Source: Macrolepiota albuminosa
Taxonomy: Eukaryota > Basidiomycota > Agaricomycetes > Agaricales > Agaricaceae
Assembly: GCA_027475525.1 (NCBI GenBank)
Contig: JAMWFC010000102.1
Location: 1 to 64,000 of the forward strand
Reading direction: 5' to 3'
DNA: 64,000 nt
Shown here in pieces: positions 11,442 to 24,302 of this stretch. Every line of letters begins with the position of its first letter. Position 1 is the first letter of the stretch. Made by a program: the position numbers and the translations under genes. The notes under the pieces were generated by a model. It ran no database searches and was not told the origin of the DNA. It saw nothing but the letters and a program-made list of their open reading frames with translations.

Positions 11442-14400
11442 ATGCCCCCTAGTTCCACCAAAGACCCCCATTTACGCTCTGTAAATAAACCTCTAGTTTT
11501 CAGTGCTTCATTCGTTGCGCGCATACATACATGTTTGGCATACACAGCCTTCGTTACCGCCCTAGTCATTGCGTGTCTCTGCCATTATAAGAAGGTTGTT
11601 AAAAATAGCGTCGCTGGATATCCTGAAGAGTGGTTTCCGTCTGTTTCAGCTACGTGCGTTGGCTCTTCTTTTACCAGACACGACATGTGCTGAGGCCTTC
11701 TGTGGTCCAGCATTGGAGACTGGTACCCTGAGCGTAATGTTTTTCAGATTCTCATCGCGTTGACTGCTGGTAAGCTTTCCAAAACGTTCAACTAGATATA
11801 GAACAGAATCTCTTTTCACATAAATAAAGGACCACGTTTTGGACTTGTGCTTATCCAGTACTACCTGCATCACCCGCGACGACCGGCTGTTTCCACCGTA
11901 GTGGTCATTTTTGGGCTCATTCGAACTTTGTCGTGTGGAGGCTGGGTGTATATCACATCGAGCGACGACCATGATGTGCATGATGTATTTATGATCACAT
12001 ACATGGTGTGTAATTTACCTTGGATGCTTGGTGGCATCGCGTGTACACCGTCTGGAACGCCTGTACGAACAAAGCGGTATGTTTCCTAGACCTACCATAG
12101 AAACCTTGCTGATGCATCGTACATAGAATTGTTGTATCTTCTGCGTGAGTATCAGGCCTCTCAAGGGATTGAATCATCTGAGGAACACTGCACAACAGAT
12201 TCTTTATAACAATAATTCCCCTCGTGTATTTCTTCATTCAACACAAGGTACATCGGATACCAGGAGGTGAGTCTTCTTTCAACGTCTCCAAAATGCAGGA
12301 GTTCAGTTTTGCAAGCATATACCCACTATAGTTTCTTCGAGTGGGGACTCATTTTTTTTGACGTCTTGTACGATGCCATTGCGGAGCAGGAGTACAAGGA
12401 ATCTGATCTGCAGGTTTGTTTCGAGGTTTCTGGTTTAATTTCGCTGACATCATATGTGTCTTCTTGCGCTGCAATTAGGTTACCCTAGGGCTGAAAACTT
12501 TTACGCCAGAAGTCATACCCGAGAAGGCGTATGTTTGTCTGTGATAGTGTCATGTACTTATTGCTCACGACGAATCCAGTTCCTCGGAATCCGTTACCCT
12601 CAATGGGACTTCTTCGGGAACGATTGCTCCACCGATTGCTAAGGACCCCAACAGCGATCAAACATCTTCGAGCACCTTCTCTTTGATTCTCTTGTACTTA
12701 AGACCAGTCGCAAGCTTTCTTTCTGATGTATATCTGTGTACGTCTGTGTCATAATATACTTTTTCAAATTCCAACCGTGACAATCTCTAGCATTTATTTT
12801 CACATCGATTTTCACTTCCCTCATACCAACGCTCTTTTACTTCTCCGTCTGGGAACTTGGTCTCGCAGGACACGAGCTCGCACTCTTTTCGACTCTCTCT
12901 CCTATCTTTTTGGGTATTGGCTCGCTGCTGAGATGGGCACAATCCCGAGATGGTCAGACGACGCTGCATTTGATAGGATGTTTGGGTCTTTTGGCGTTCG
13001 TGTTGGATAGTCCAGTGTTGAGGCTTGCTGCAGTGGCTTCGGCCACAGCGATAGTTGTGTTGAGGCAGGTTGCGAAGTGGTGTTCTGAGGGAAGCGGGGA
13101 GTGGCTAAGTCAGCGTGTTATTTTCTTATTCTTTGCTTTAGCTGAAAGATGTTGGTTTTACAGCCATGGGTTTGGGATGGCTTATGTCTTCTCTTTCAAA
13201 GCATCTTGATCACTCTAACAATCTTTGTAGGCTGTCTCATGCTGTTCCGGTTGAATTATTAACCTAGTCGTTCCAGTGTGGCCCTTCGTTGACAGAAAAA
13301 ATAACATTTACAATACAGTCGGTCTTGCCCTCACCCTCGCTGCAATTTTTGAAACCCATACCCGCCCAACAATCATCTCGCCTGCACCTGCAAAGCGAGA
13401 AGCAACAGTTTCCTTGCCTTCTGGCATAAGTTGGTTCGCAGCCGCATTGCCCCTCGGGAGCTTGCTTTTTACCCTCCACAATCTTGTCTCCGACCCCAGT
13501 ACGCTGGTTGCCTGGTCATGGACCGGATACCAGAATGGCCTCCCAAAGGGCCCAGTTCCACACCTCCACGGTGCTATGACATTGATCGCCCAATGTACAG
13601 GTCTCCTCGTACCCATGCTCCTCGTTCCTTTCAATGCCCTCGACTTTTTGAGGCATCCCGTATGGTTCGTTTTTGGTGCACTGAATGCGTACATCATGTA
13701 TACGTATAGGAATTGGATGGGTTATATGGGTGGGCTAGGGCTTGCACTGTTCTTGATGTCGATTACGCCTGTAGTGCTGCGCTATGCGGTGCAGGCGGGT
13801 CAAGGTGGCACAGCCAAGGTGTTTGGAGTGGCGATGGGGGTATATTGTCTGCTAAACCTGGCGAGTATATTCACCGTTGCGTATGCGTTCGTGCCTGGGG
13901 GTGTATATTTCAGGGAAAGAACGGATTGGTGAGTGATTGGTTTTTTATTGGTCTGTTATGTTGCTGAAAGCTTGCCGGGGGTTCTTGTTCTGCCTCGTAG
14001 TGTCCTTGTTGCTCAGATGGCATGTCTTGCCCTCGCATTCCGATGGTCGAAAGTTGGCTATCCGCAATCATTTCGAGTCGATGCGTTTCCAAGAAAGGCG
14101 ACGTTGTCATACAGCAAGGCATTGGTTGCTATTATATCCGTACTTGCCGTGTTGGGAACACTATATCGCTGGCCGAGTTCGCCACCGCGGCCGTGGAAAC
14201 CTGGTCCGAGGATTTTCAACGCTGGTATTTGGACGGTGCATTTTGGTATCGACAATGGGGGACGGGATAGTCAACAGGGAATCACTAATTTGCTTAGGTG
14301 TGTGAAAAGTTCGAGGTTGGAATTTGACACTGATGTGGATGGGAAATCAGGGATATGCAACTCGATGTGGTAGGCCTTCTAGAAACAGATCTGCACGTGA

Positions 14401-15568
14401 GGACCAGTTTACCTCCGTCTGGAGGGTGTGCTAAATTTCATTAGAGGACATCGTTTGGACATCGTGATTTGTGAGGATATTGCCAACATATCCTGAAAGC
14501 TGTTACTGATCCCAGAGGCCCCCACAGAACCCGAGTTGCGATCGAACAACTAGGATATGTGAGTTTATCTTCAGAGCGAATAGCTTATATTTACCTATTT
14601 ACGCTTTCATTCGCGAGTACGTTGATATCGGGCCAGGGCCAAATTCACATACATGGGGCGCAGCTTTGCTTTCTAAGGTGGTTTAAACTTTACATGCGTC
14701 GCCACGTTTACCGATCATACTTCAGTTCCCCATAATCAACTCTACCCATCACTTGCTTCCATCACCGCATGGCGAGCTGGCTCCCGCTATCGAAGCCGTC
14801 TTGGACGTCTATGGAACTGAGGTAACGATTGTTGTGGCGCACAATGGACAAGGTGCAGTACACACGCGGTAAAGTCACTTACAAAGCAGAACTGATATAC
14901 TGGAAAAGAGGAGGACCCGCTTGATCGTGAACTTCAAAGCAAGGAATTAGCGCGTATCATGGCAGCTTCGCACCCACGACCAGTAGTGTTCCTTGGTTAT
15001 GTTGTGACAAAGCCACATGCAGAGAGACGTACGTTGGTGATTCCCCTTGAATTCAGTAGCTTAATATTTCTTGTTCACCTAGCGGCACCGTACAAGTTCC
15101 TTGTTGAAGATGGCCAGGTGCACGATATCGATGAAGAGGATGAAGATCGCTGGTGTGAATACATATTCTATCGCGGGCTTTACCGAACCTCCTATGCCCG
15201 CATATCTCGTGGCAGCATAACCGATACTGAACTCCAGATCGGACAGTTTGCGTTGCCTAAACACGGCACTAGAGTGACAAATGAGACACGTACAGCACGA
15301 TACCTCCGATGTCGCAAAGAAACACTTCCGGAACATCATGTCAGTGCTCCTTTCCCCATCGTCAGTCAGATCAGTTACTAGAATAACGTTGTCGCTTGTA
15401 GTGGTTCCCAATGGAGTACTATGGAAACGAGATTCAAGGAGGGGTCAACGGTCACTTCTACCATGTATTTTGGACCGTAAGTCTCATGAGTATCGTATGT
15501 GAATGTTGTATTTACTGAGCTTGTTGCAGCCCTTGTATTACGACTTTCCTGAAAATGTTGTGCTGTAG
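11442..15568 (+). CDS. CWH43: Cwh43-type GPI-anchor lipid remodelling protein
   Basis: Cwh43 inserts ceramide into GPI anchors in the ER/Golgi. Eukaryotic homologues combine a FRAG1/PGAP2-like N-terminal membrane part, further membrane segments, and a C-terminal endonuclease/exonuclease/phosphatase-like domain. All three are visible. The N-terminal exons give [23 protein letters not shown], then [10 protein letters not shown] and [16 protein letters not shown]. The middle exons (12791-13929) are strongly hydrophobic, with [22 protein letters not shown]. The C-terminal exons give [66 protein letters not shown] and [16 protein letters not shown]. Resolved introns include 11654-11710, 11770-11829, 12077-12198, 12267-12315, 12414-12478, 12529-12579 and 12738-12790; later ones follow the same pattern, with the 13230-13280 border least certain. 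The final exon ends PENVVL. The gene appears full length (over 900 aa). Confidence 0.93.
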
Positions 15569-16745
15569 CTGATTTCGTATTATACCTGCATCTTGAAACA
15601 ATATCAACCATGTACAGCTCTGTAGATCACCAGTAAAGCTGTCGGAAATCCCTTCCGTTTTTCTCACTAGGTTCTAATGTTACCCAGTTCATCAACACTA
15701 TGAATTTTGGTCCTAGATGTGACACTTTCTTAAGTATAGGTAAACGGCACTATGACCAGGTGAAGTTCGCCGAAACCTAAGGCTGATTTCTCTATTCTCC
15801 GTTTCAGTGAGAGTGCCCTAAATAGTGGCACTTTAACTAATTGACGACTCCATTCCCGACGCTGGTCTGGAAAGTCAGGTTGTAGATCGAGATGGAGAAC
15901 TGATATCGACGACCTCGTTTTGCCTGGGTAAAAGAATTTTGTCCGGCTAGGGTCAAACTACTAATTGTATGGCATTGTCAAATAACTATTGTGCACACCA
16001 CAGCAGTTCCAGTGACATGGTGGTATTCGTGTTGTTCCGCAACCCTAAATCTAAACATGGTGAAACTGTCTGACTAGAATATCTGAGGAATTTTCCACTC
16101 AAGAGGGCTCGAGCTCTGGTTGATACCAAAGTGCCAAAAGTCATTCAAAATTCCAACTGCTCGCATGGTATGGGAAAAAAAAGCAAAAACAAGTTTTGGA
16201 CGTAACTGATAATGTATGCGTGTTAGCATGGGCAGTCCTCGTCGTACTAAGAACATTCGAGTTATAGTGTCTTATACATGAATGAACATGAGGAAGCTAA
16301 CGAAAATCCTCTAGAAGTCTTACTCCGTGCGCGTCATCCTAAGTGTTACGAAATCCAAGGAGTTTTCACCAAGTCGCAGAAACCCTTCAAGCACACAAAG
16401 GGTCCCGGTCATCGAATGAGTCCTGAACAACACGGCCCGTCAACGGCCAGTTATGCCAGTGTAACCGATGTACCAGTGATTGAGTCATGTAAGTTCACAT
16501 GGGAGTTGGTGGCTACTTCTGGACATTGAATATTGAATGGCGAACAACTCATACAACCACGCGAAGTTAGCCGGGCCTTGTGTGTGGTGTGCTTCAACTG
16601 AGTTGAGTGATCAGAAAATAAGAAAGTCGCTTTACAGTCAGAAGCTTTGAGAACTTCAGACAAAGGGTCGAAAGCCGGATGAAACTGAATCATTAAACCA
16701 TCCGATTTCTCAGTCTTTGGGGAGGATGGAACGTTCCTATTGACT
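15569..16745. other. Convergent intergenic region, no gene seen
   Basis: This lies between the 3' ends of CWH43 and the AP-3 beta gene. Short frames on both strands show no family motif and are not supported. Confidence 0.5.
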
Positions 16746-19576
16746 CTACGACAGCGTCACGCGATCCGCCACGTTACTGCCCACGTTGGTGAGATGGTCT
16801 TTCACTTCACCATGGGTTCGTTGGGTGTTTCTATCGTGTTCGTCGTCTTCGCTATCATCGTCATAATCATCATCCTCCTCGCTACCTTCCTCTTCCTCTT
16901 CCTCACCTTCCCCCTCGTCCTCCTCTTCGTCCTCTTCTTCCTCATCTGCACTTTCAGTGTCCTCATAGAACTTATCCAAGTCCTTGAACAACCCTTTCGA
17001 CGACGACCCATTGTTTGCCTGAGAGCCAACAAGAGATGAACTGGCAGTTGGGGTAAGCACAACGGGTGACACTCCCTTAGTTCGCATCTGTGCATGTTGT
17101 TGCATCGAAGAAAGCGCAACAGGTACAGGAAGGGGTTCAGGCTCGTCCACATCTCTCAGCGATGACCCGACGCCGTTTTCTAGCCAGTCTGGCAACATTC
17201 CATCGAGCCGCATTGATTTACCTGTCACCATGCTCAGTGTGCCTATCAGAGACGCATCGTCTTCTGTATGATCGAATTTCACGTTTCAAACAGAAAGGAA
17301 GCATGAGTACGACATACCTATATGACTGAAATTGTCCTCCACCATTCCCGACTTGCCCTCGAAGAGTACTAGTTTGACCTGTTCTCGTCGGAGAACTACC
17401 CCTGACCGTTCACGTTCAGTACCATTCATTGAAGACGCCGAAATGACACCAAAAAGAAGGGAGTAAATCATCCTTGCACGATCTCTCACGTCGTAGTTCA
17501 CATCGTAGCGCGCTAGGCTGAACACATATTGGCTGAGGAGGGCAAGAGTCCGATCGTTCGGGCTGAGCACAAACAGCTTCGCAGCAAGAGTAAATATCTG
17601 GATCTTTACCAACGGCGTCTACGTATTGAATGCCGTCAGATATTTCAGTGTCAATATAGAGAAGAGCGGACCTCTTGTGCAAATGTTTTCGCTGTTTTCC
17701 GAAGAACGTCTGGAGCCCAATCTGCCACACCTTCAGGACCTGGGCCTCTATCTCCAGATGGAGCGTATTGTCCGACTAACCAAAGTACACAAGCCCGCGC
17801 TTGGGCGTGGTGAATATCATCGATCTTCCGCGCGAGCTGAGCGATGATCTTGAGTGGTGCCTGGCCAGGCAATTCCGAGTGAGTCGAGAGCTGCAATTGG
17901 ACGAGATGTTTGAGGACCAGGACAGCACTACTGATAACCACATCTTTTAGAAGTAACGTGGTAAGGCAAGTTGAAAAGGAACGGAAAGTTCAGTCTCACC
18001 TTGTTTACTTTGAATCATGATCATGAGGGATTTGAGGCATTGTTGTGTAGATTCCGGGATGAGACGGGCACATCGCCCTATTCCCTGGATAGAATCGGAC
18101 ACTACAAGATCGTCTGGGTCATCGGCATAGTCCTGAGATCAAATAATCAGTTATTGGAGCACAGGTATGGAACGTGCATACAACAAGTTCCCTGAGGATG
18201 GTGGAATGGTTGTCCGCTGTCAGAATGGTAAGGAGAAGCTTGATCTTCTCTCGTTTAACTTGAAGGAGGTCGTCAGAGCGCACCAGGAACCTTGCAAAGA
18301 ATGGCGAGAACAAATACTAAAAACATAGGGCCACATTTTAGCCAATCAAGTACGCTTAGGTTGTGCAACTCACAGGTGCTGAGCGGGCTATTGTATTTAT
18401 ATACACCAAAACAACACGTTCGACCTCGATTGAGGAATTGAGCAACCGTAGGAGTGGATTTACAATTTTGGATAAATAAGACGGAGGGCTAGCATAGAAG
18501 AATATGCGTGTTGCTGCTAAGACAACCTAGCAGCATAATGTTTCAGCAACGTTGTTGTCTTTTGAGATGTTTCGAGCTGCACAAACCGCCGGATTCCTGC
18601 TTTGGAATAAAGGCCCCACGGCATTCAGGAGTAACTCTAGGTCCTTGTCAACTTCCTCTGCCCCAGCTTTAGAAATCGGTCTTGGCAACATTGTGCGTGC
18701 ATATCGAAGGAGTAAATTTGCCAAATCTACTTGTCCCCATTCGTCGACATCAACTATGACTTTGCACAGACGACGGTAATGTCGATGTAGAAGGTCGAGA
18801 CGGGTTGGGCAGACGGCTTCAAACGCGACGGCCACGCTGCCAACAGAAAGTGGAGAACGATCATTAAGGAGGGTAGTAAGGATACCAATCAAGGATGGCA
18901 AATGTGAGCTATCAAGCCTCCATAGATCAAACATGTCAGACAAGGTATACATAGCAAAGGACGATAACACACTCAAAACATTTGGGTATGGCCAGAGCTG
19001 CATTTTTCCTCACATATGGGCTGATATCTGCTGCACATTTCTTAATAGCAAGTACGACGAGACTTCCAATCATTGGGACTCTTATACCACTGAGCACACG
19101 TAATGCCATTGCACGTATGAGAGGATTGCTATCCGTCAGGTCCTTCTGAAAAGTGTTGATTGAAAGCAAAGCGAGGTCTGGTTCATGCTCTGCATATCGC
19201 AATAGATAGATATAGACGAGCTTGCGAATCTCGAGATTGTGCGACGCGACGTTTTTGACCACTTGAGCGAAGTACTCGGACACATTCCGTCCCTTGGATA
19301 TCAACTGACGAGGGTTGGTCCTACACTGAAGAGCACATTTCCAAGTGAACATACTGCTACGAGCCTCTTCATTGCATCCAGCTTCTCCCGGTCACTGCTC
19401 GAGTCGAGCTGGCGGCGAATGTTCTTAACCTTTTCATCGCCTTCAAGATAGTTAGATCCAGTTGCCCTCGATATATTGAGATCTCTCGTGTGCTCTGAGA
19501 AGGATTCTTGAAGCCGCATTCCCAGACGCGACGCATTTTCAGTAATAGTGTTCAAGTATTGGCCCGACATGGACAT
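16746..19576 (-). CDS. APL6: AP-3 adaptor complex subunit beta
   Basis: AP-3 beta is a large subunit of the adaptor that sorts cargo from Golgi/endosomes to the vacuole. The start MSMSGQYLNTITENASRL leads into an adaptin N-terminal solenoid. Its segments include SSDREKLDAMKRLVA, NLEIRKLVYIYLLRYAEHEPDLALLSINTFQKDL, ALRVLSGIRVPMI, PYVRKNAALAIPK, DRSPLSVGSVAVAFEAVCP, IVNPLLRLLNSSIEVERVVLVY, FFARFLVRSDD, CVLWLVGQYA and ARMIYSLLFG. It is followed by the strongly acidic Glu/Asp hinge (about 17000-16830) that is diagnostic of AP-3 beta. There are many short introns; for example, an intron after TFAQE is needed to reach the frame TPLVKIQIFTLAAKL, with a GTCCGC donor and TACGTAG acceptor. The C-terminus stops soon after the acidic hinge, as in the shorter fungal forms. 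All frame changes can be explained by introns. Confidence 0.92.
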
Positions 19577-20278
19577 GGAGGCCAAGATATCAATAACAAA
19601 TAACAAATTATAAATAGCAACCTCCGTGGACCACTTCCGATCGTCATCATCCCCAGGTCCACTGGCTGTGTCTATCATTCAAATCTTCAGGTTTCCTCTC
19701 CATCGCCACTTCGATGAAAGCTTTGATTTCAGCCCTACGCCCTTTCCATCCATCTTTCTCAATGCATGGACGAAACTTCAATGCCACATAACTATGAAGA
19801 ATGAGCACCCTTATTGATTCAGGCAAACAATTCTCGAGAAGAAATGAAAAATAAACAGAAATACTCGCCGTTTCCTTATTGGAACGGAGGTGAATTGAAG
19901 ATAAATCGTGCAGCATCATGGCGGACTCCTGTCTACTTCCAAAGGTTCTGTAAGGAAAGATTTAGAGGCACTGTCATTTGTCGGAATTCTTGGGCTGCAT
20001 TGAGTGCAATTGATGTCCCTTGATGTCTTAAGCAGCCGTCTTTGATGTTTCGTAAAATTGAGAACTTCTTCTATGGGTCGAATTCCGCTATCCCGCCCCG
20101 CGAATCTACAACGAACCAAGCATTACAGAGTCCCGTACGTGCCTGACCGTCCTGTCCTTGTTTTTCGATCGTATCATCCGCTGTTTTCTCTTGAAGGACC
20201 ATCTTTGCAACGCCGGGTAGACGGCCGGATATATCCTGGCGGGAATGCGGCCTTCTCCGTATGCTATAGATATTCCAC
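19577..20278. other. Divergent intergenic region; possible small minus-strand frames
   Basis: This separates AP-3 beta from the epoxide hydrolase. Minus-strand frames at 19919-19647 (containing CIEKDGWKGRRAEIKAFIEVAMERKPEDL) and 20119-19916 look somewhat protein-like but match nothing I know and share no clear splice link. They are left unannotated. Confidence 0.4.
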
Positions 20279-21647
20279 ATGCCTCAAGAGACTCCCCATA
20301 ACATGGATGCTACGCTGTATAAGTCTGTTCTGACCCGTCGCAATCTCAGATACAACTACTATTTCTCAGCACCAACAGCTGGTAAACCTGTACTTCTCTT
20401 CGTTCATGGATTCCCTAGCACATCGTATGACTGGAGATATCAAGTGACATTCTTCAAGGACAAGGGCTATGGCCTGATCGTGCCCGATATGCTTGGATAT
20501 GGCGGGACAGACAAGCCCGCAGGTACCTCTGATTATAAATCGAGCTTGATAGCTCAGGATCTTCTTGATATTCTTGACGCAGAGAAGATTCACAAAACTA
20601 TCGCGGTTGGACATGACTGGTAGGCTATCAGATTGACATGTCCCAGAGTAATCGCTAAAGTCGCGTTGATTCAAGGGGAAGTGGAATTGTCAGCCGACTT
20701 GCCGATTCTTTTCCAGATCGCTTCATTGCTTTTGCATTTCTTGCAGTGGGGTATTTCCCCCCGAGTTCCAAGAAAATGGCGGATTTTAATGACGAGGTAC
20801 GGTTGGTCTACAGTTTTTGGATGTTCATTGGGTAAAAGATGATTTCTAGACTACCCAAATTGTTGGCCGTGAGCTGTTTGGATATTGGTACTTCCTCGCA
20901 GAAGATGGAGCGCCTGAGCTCATTCAAAAGAATGTTAGTTGTTGTTACTTTTTCTCAAAGGACATGTGTCAATTAATGTACATATGTATGTATAAAAAGA
21001 TCGACTCATTCTACAGCCTCATCTTAGCCGAAGATCCAAGGCTTTGGATAACTCATATGGGACCGAGTGGAGCTCTAAAAGCCTGGGTCGAAGGGAACAA
21101 GAAGACGAAACTTGCGTCTTATCTTCCGGATAATGTATCACCTGTCTCGTTTAGTAAGCCTGGGTCGAAGGGAACAAGAAGACGAAACTTGCGTCTTATC
21201 TTCCGGATAATGTATCACCTGTCTCGTTTAGTACATCTGTATTAACTGATGGAGCTTGCCCATTCTGTAGGAGATAGAGAATCAGAAGATCGAAATTCTC
21301 AAGGGTGGTCTCGCAGGGCCAGTCAACTATTATAAAACCAAGGTCTTTGACCTCGAACTCGAGGAACCAGAGGGTAAGTACCTGCTGCGTCTCTCCCACT
21401 TCAACCATGGCTGATGCGATAACTAACAATCGCACCAGAGACCCCTGTGATTCACAAGCCTGTTTTCCTGGGCACTGCATTGCAAGACTACATATGTTTG
21501 GCTCCTATTCAAAAAAAATTAACAGTAGAAAGTGCGAAAGGCCCCTTGACAATCAAAGATTTCGACACGGACCATTGGATTATGTGGCAGGAAAAGGACA
21601 AGACGAACGAGGAGCTCTTGGCGTGGATCCAGGGTTTGACATTTTAA
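20279..21647 (+). CDS. Soluble epoxide hydrolase (alpha/beta hydrolase)
   Basis: The protein has the alpha/beta-hydrolase epoxide hydrolase signature: LLFVHGFPSTSYDWRYQ with the HGFP oxyanion loop, then the nucleophile elbow VGHDW. A spliced exon continues it as GSGIVSRLADSFPDRFIAFAF. The C-terminal DTDHWIMWQEK supplies the catalytic His. The cap region includes GYWYFLAEDGAPELIQKN and DPRLWITHMGPSGALKAW. Introns start at 20620 (acceptor TTCAAG) and after DFNDE, QKN, SYLPDN and LEEPE. The start is MPQETPHN at 20279; MDATLYK at 20303 fits relatives equally well. A perfect 77-bp tandem duplication covers the donor after SYLPDN. If the first donor is used, the protein is intact but the intron is 136 nt; without the duplication it would be 59 nt. 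The substrate is unknown. Confidence 0.88.
21079..21232. repeat. Perfect 77-bp tandem duplication (probable assembly join)
   Basis: Copies 21079-21155 and 21156-21232 are identical and directly adjacent. The unit spans the exon/intron border of the epoxide hydrolase. Its length equals that of two further duplications in this window. It is treated as suspicious rather than biological. Confidence 0.9.
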
Positions 21648-22896
21648 GAGTGAAACGGAAAGGTTCCTAGCCAAAGGAGTGTAAAGAAACCAGTTATCAA
21701 ATTACTATCAATTATTCAGAAAAGTAGTTAACTTGAAGACAAACAACTCTGAAGAGATCTGTATTAATATTCCATGATCGAGATCATGCGAGATGCAGAA
21801 TGGATGAAAATGTCGACCGAATTCACTGATGTATGTTAATCGGATTCTCTAGCAAAATTACAACATTGATGTTAGGCTGGACATCGCGAAGGAATAACAA
21901 CAGACAAAGAAACATTTGTTCAGGAAGGCTTTGATGCGGTCTCGCTATCATTCGCGGTTATTCCTCTGCACTCTTGTTGTTTTTGACATCGGCAGCCTCA
22001 GCTACTTTGAGTTTTTCTGAGGGCACGAAGGAAACCCTGGTCCACGAAGCACACGACATTGTTTCTCTGACAATAGCCCATTTGTGAGTTCACCCACTCG
22101 GAGAGTATGCATGACTTACAAATCGGACGATAATGCGAGATGCAGCAGCACAAGTTCTGTCCGTCCACAGTGCTGGGAATTGGCGTGGCACCCGAAAATC
22201 TTGAAGCCGCCGGCGAAATATGAATGGCAGGCAGTTTTCAAGTCTATGGAAAGGAGACAAAAGTTGAAATGCTAATTTTTCATCTTCGAGTCATAAATAG
22301 TAGGACCTCACCTATTCAAAGGATATTTTCTCAGGGACCTTACAACGATAAGGCCATCTGCATGCCACTGAACTCTGATTTATTGAAACATGCGCGTCCT
22401 CTCACAGACTCTTTGATGCTTGCTTATACTCTGTTTCTTGATCTACCAATAGATTATGATCTTTCCCTCGAGGCTCTGAATAGTCAGGGTTGCACAGAAA
22501 AGTACCTGAGCGATGGCGTAACGTCTGTTCACAGCCTCAAAAGAAGTATGTACGTTGGATTTTTCATGACGGTCAAAGGCCAACTACTTATAGGCTCCGG
22601 TTGGAAAAAACTTAGAAGCGTTTCTGACGTGTAAAGATCTAGAAACTTGGGGCGGTCATACGACGGCGTCTAGTCGGGAGCTCAAGTCCTCGTGTAAGAT
22701 AAAAATAAAACAATTTCACTTCGGACGTGAATTAATTAGCCCTTTAAAAGAAGGCTGCAACCAGGAATACGACACATTCACAGGCTCTCTACCACGAGGA
22801 CGACCTTCAGGGCTGTGACGCTATCACAAACTCCGCAGCAAGCAGAACTGCTTTTCATATAAGAAAGTGCTCGGAGGTGAAGGATGAAGAGGTTTC
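21648..22896. pseudogene. Unrecognised gene remnant
   Basis: Between about 21960 and 22634 the plus strand has protein-like pieces. One is a hydrophobic leader-like stretch ending SAASATLSFSEGT, continuing ETLVHEAHDIVSLTIAHF up to a GTGAGT donor. A later one contains GPYNDKAICMPLNSDLL and PLTDSLMLAYTLFLDLPIDYD. No ATG is in frame with the leader, and the pieces do not join without a frame change, so this is probably a decayed gene for a secreted or membrane protein. I do not recognise the family. The remainder (22640-22896) shows nothing. Confidence 0.3.
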
Positions 22897-23792
22897 ATGC
22901 CTTGGAAGCGACATTTATCGTTGAGGGGTCCGAAGAGGTCCCCTCCTCGACCTCCTGACTCAGAGTCTCCAAAGTCTTCCTCCGAACGCTCTTTAAACCT
23001 TTTTAAACGCTGGAGTAATCTATCGACATCTTGGGACACCACAAAGACGTTTTTGACAGCTCTCCATCAATCTGCTGATGCTTTCCCACTTTTGAAAAGT
23101 GTCTGTGGCAACGTTCTAGTGATCTGGAACATTGCAGATGTATGTGTCTATTTCGGCTGATTCGTCCATCCCTCGGTGAATCGTTGATGTATAGCGCATC
23201 AAGAGCTCTCGCAAGGACGCTCAGGCACTCGCAATGCGATGCGCTGAACTCGTCAAAGTCATAGAAGGCTCTGTGCCCGATCCTTCTGCCCTATCCTCCG
23301 AGATGCAGGAAAGCATTGCAAAGTTCAACAAGTAAGCCGGTTACATGTTATCACAGATCGATGCTCATATTGATATCATGCAGACTCTTGGAAGAGGTTA
23401 TCGCGGCATTGGAGCAAATACAGAAGCAAAAGTGGTACACACGCCTTGACAGACTCAATCGCAATGAGGATGTACTCTGCACTCTCAACCGTCGAGTGGA
23501 TGGACATCATCGTGATTTTAATGTAGGGTTCCCTCAGCCTCAGAATGTTTGTCTCGTTGACCGTGATTTTTCTACCGTCAGACCTTTGTCCATCTTCAGA
23601 ATTATTATGATGTTCGGGAAATTTCCAAAAGGTCCAAGCTTGTCCAAGAACAAATTGAAACACTAGATGCCAAGTTTGAATGCATGCTTGGTAGATTTGT
23701 ATGTGAAATTATTCCCCACAATATTGACGCTGATGACTTCAAGTCGTTTGCCATTACAGTCGGTTTCTTTTGAGTCCCGATCACAATCGTGA
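22897..23792 (+). CDS. Stand-alone MLKL-like four-helix-bundle domain protein
   Basis: Five exons give a protein of roughly 200 residues. A basic Pro/Ser-rich N-terminus is followed by the helical domain seen at the N-terminus of many agaricomycete NLR-like (STAND) proteins and related to the MLKL N-terminal bundle. Its order here is DAFPLLKSVCGNVLVIWNIAD, RIKSSRKDAQALAMRCAELVKVI, LLEEVIAALEQIQ, RLNRNEDVLCTLNRRVDGHHRDF and YYDVREISKRSKLVQEQIETLD. Introns: 23140-23194, 23332-23383, 23523-23599 and 23699-23759, all GT-AG and phase-consistent. The frame then ends at TGA 23790-23792 with a short Ser-rich tail. No P-loop NTPase, kinase or repeat domain follows, unlike the usual receptors, so this is either a free-standing effector-like domain or a truncated receptor. 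The family link is from recalled motifs. Confidence 0.7.
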
Positions 23793-24294
23793 TTCTGGGT
23801 GATGAAGCATTATCCTGATCGCACGCTTGTAGTCTTTCAAGGTCCTCCCCCTTTCCAAGCGGATGACCAGAATAATACTCCATCACCCAAAATGCTTGCG
23901 CATTGTGGTCACCAATGGGATTTAAAAGCTCCGACGTCCTTTCATTCCATCTTTCTTTGAAATGAACAATGGCCGCGTTTATGCAAGATGGGTTCGGTGC
24001 GTCTTTTTTTATTACATGTATGACAGCTGGGTTTATGCAAATTGTCTTGCTATTTAGGTGACCGGGGAGGTCCAGCTTGCATCCCTAGATCCACCTCGAG
24101 TCTTCGCCAGACCTAGATTGGCCAACTCATGTTCCGCCCTTGCCCAAGGTGACGGGGGTTGGTTCGAGCCGACTTCCTTTGTCTTGCGAGGACTCGATGC
24201 GAATCTGGGGTTAACCAAATATAGATCAAGTTATGCAGACGCTTACCCTATACCTTTATCATTGTTTTCTTTGTCATCACATCATTGTGCTAGT
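23793..24294. other. No gene seen
   Basis: This is the flank between the helical-bundle gene and the transposon. One 96-codon plus frame (24058-24348) crosses the transposon border and is therefore not a real gene. Confidence 0.5.
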
Positions 24295-24302
24295 ATAAGA
24301 CG
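24295..24302. repeat. Target-site duplication, left, copy A
   Basis: ATAAGACG directly abuts the left inverted repeat. The same eight bases follow the right end at 31764-31771. Confidence 0.9.

Noticed and set aside
16740..17039. Plus-strand hydrophobic frame that looks like membrane segments
   Set aside because: It is the complement of the Glu/Asp-rich hinge of AP-3 beta (GAG/GAA read as CTC/TTC).
24120..24210. GGTTCGAGCC resembling a tRNA B box
   Set aside because: No A box at the right distance and no cloverleaf could be drawn from the flanks.
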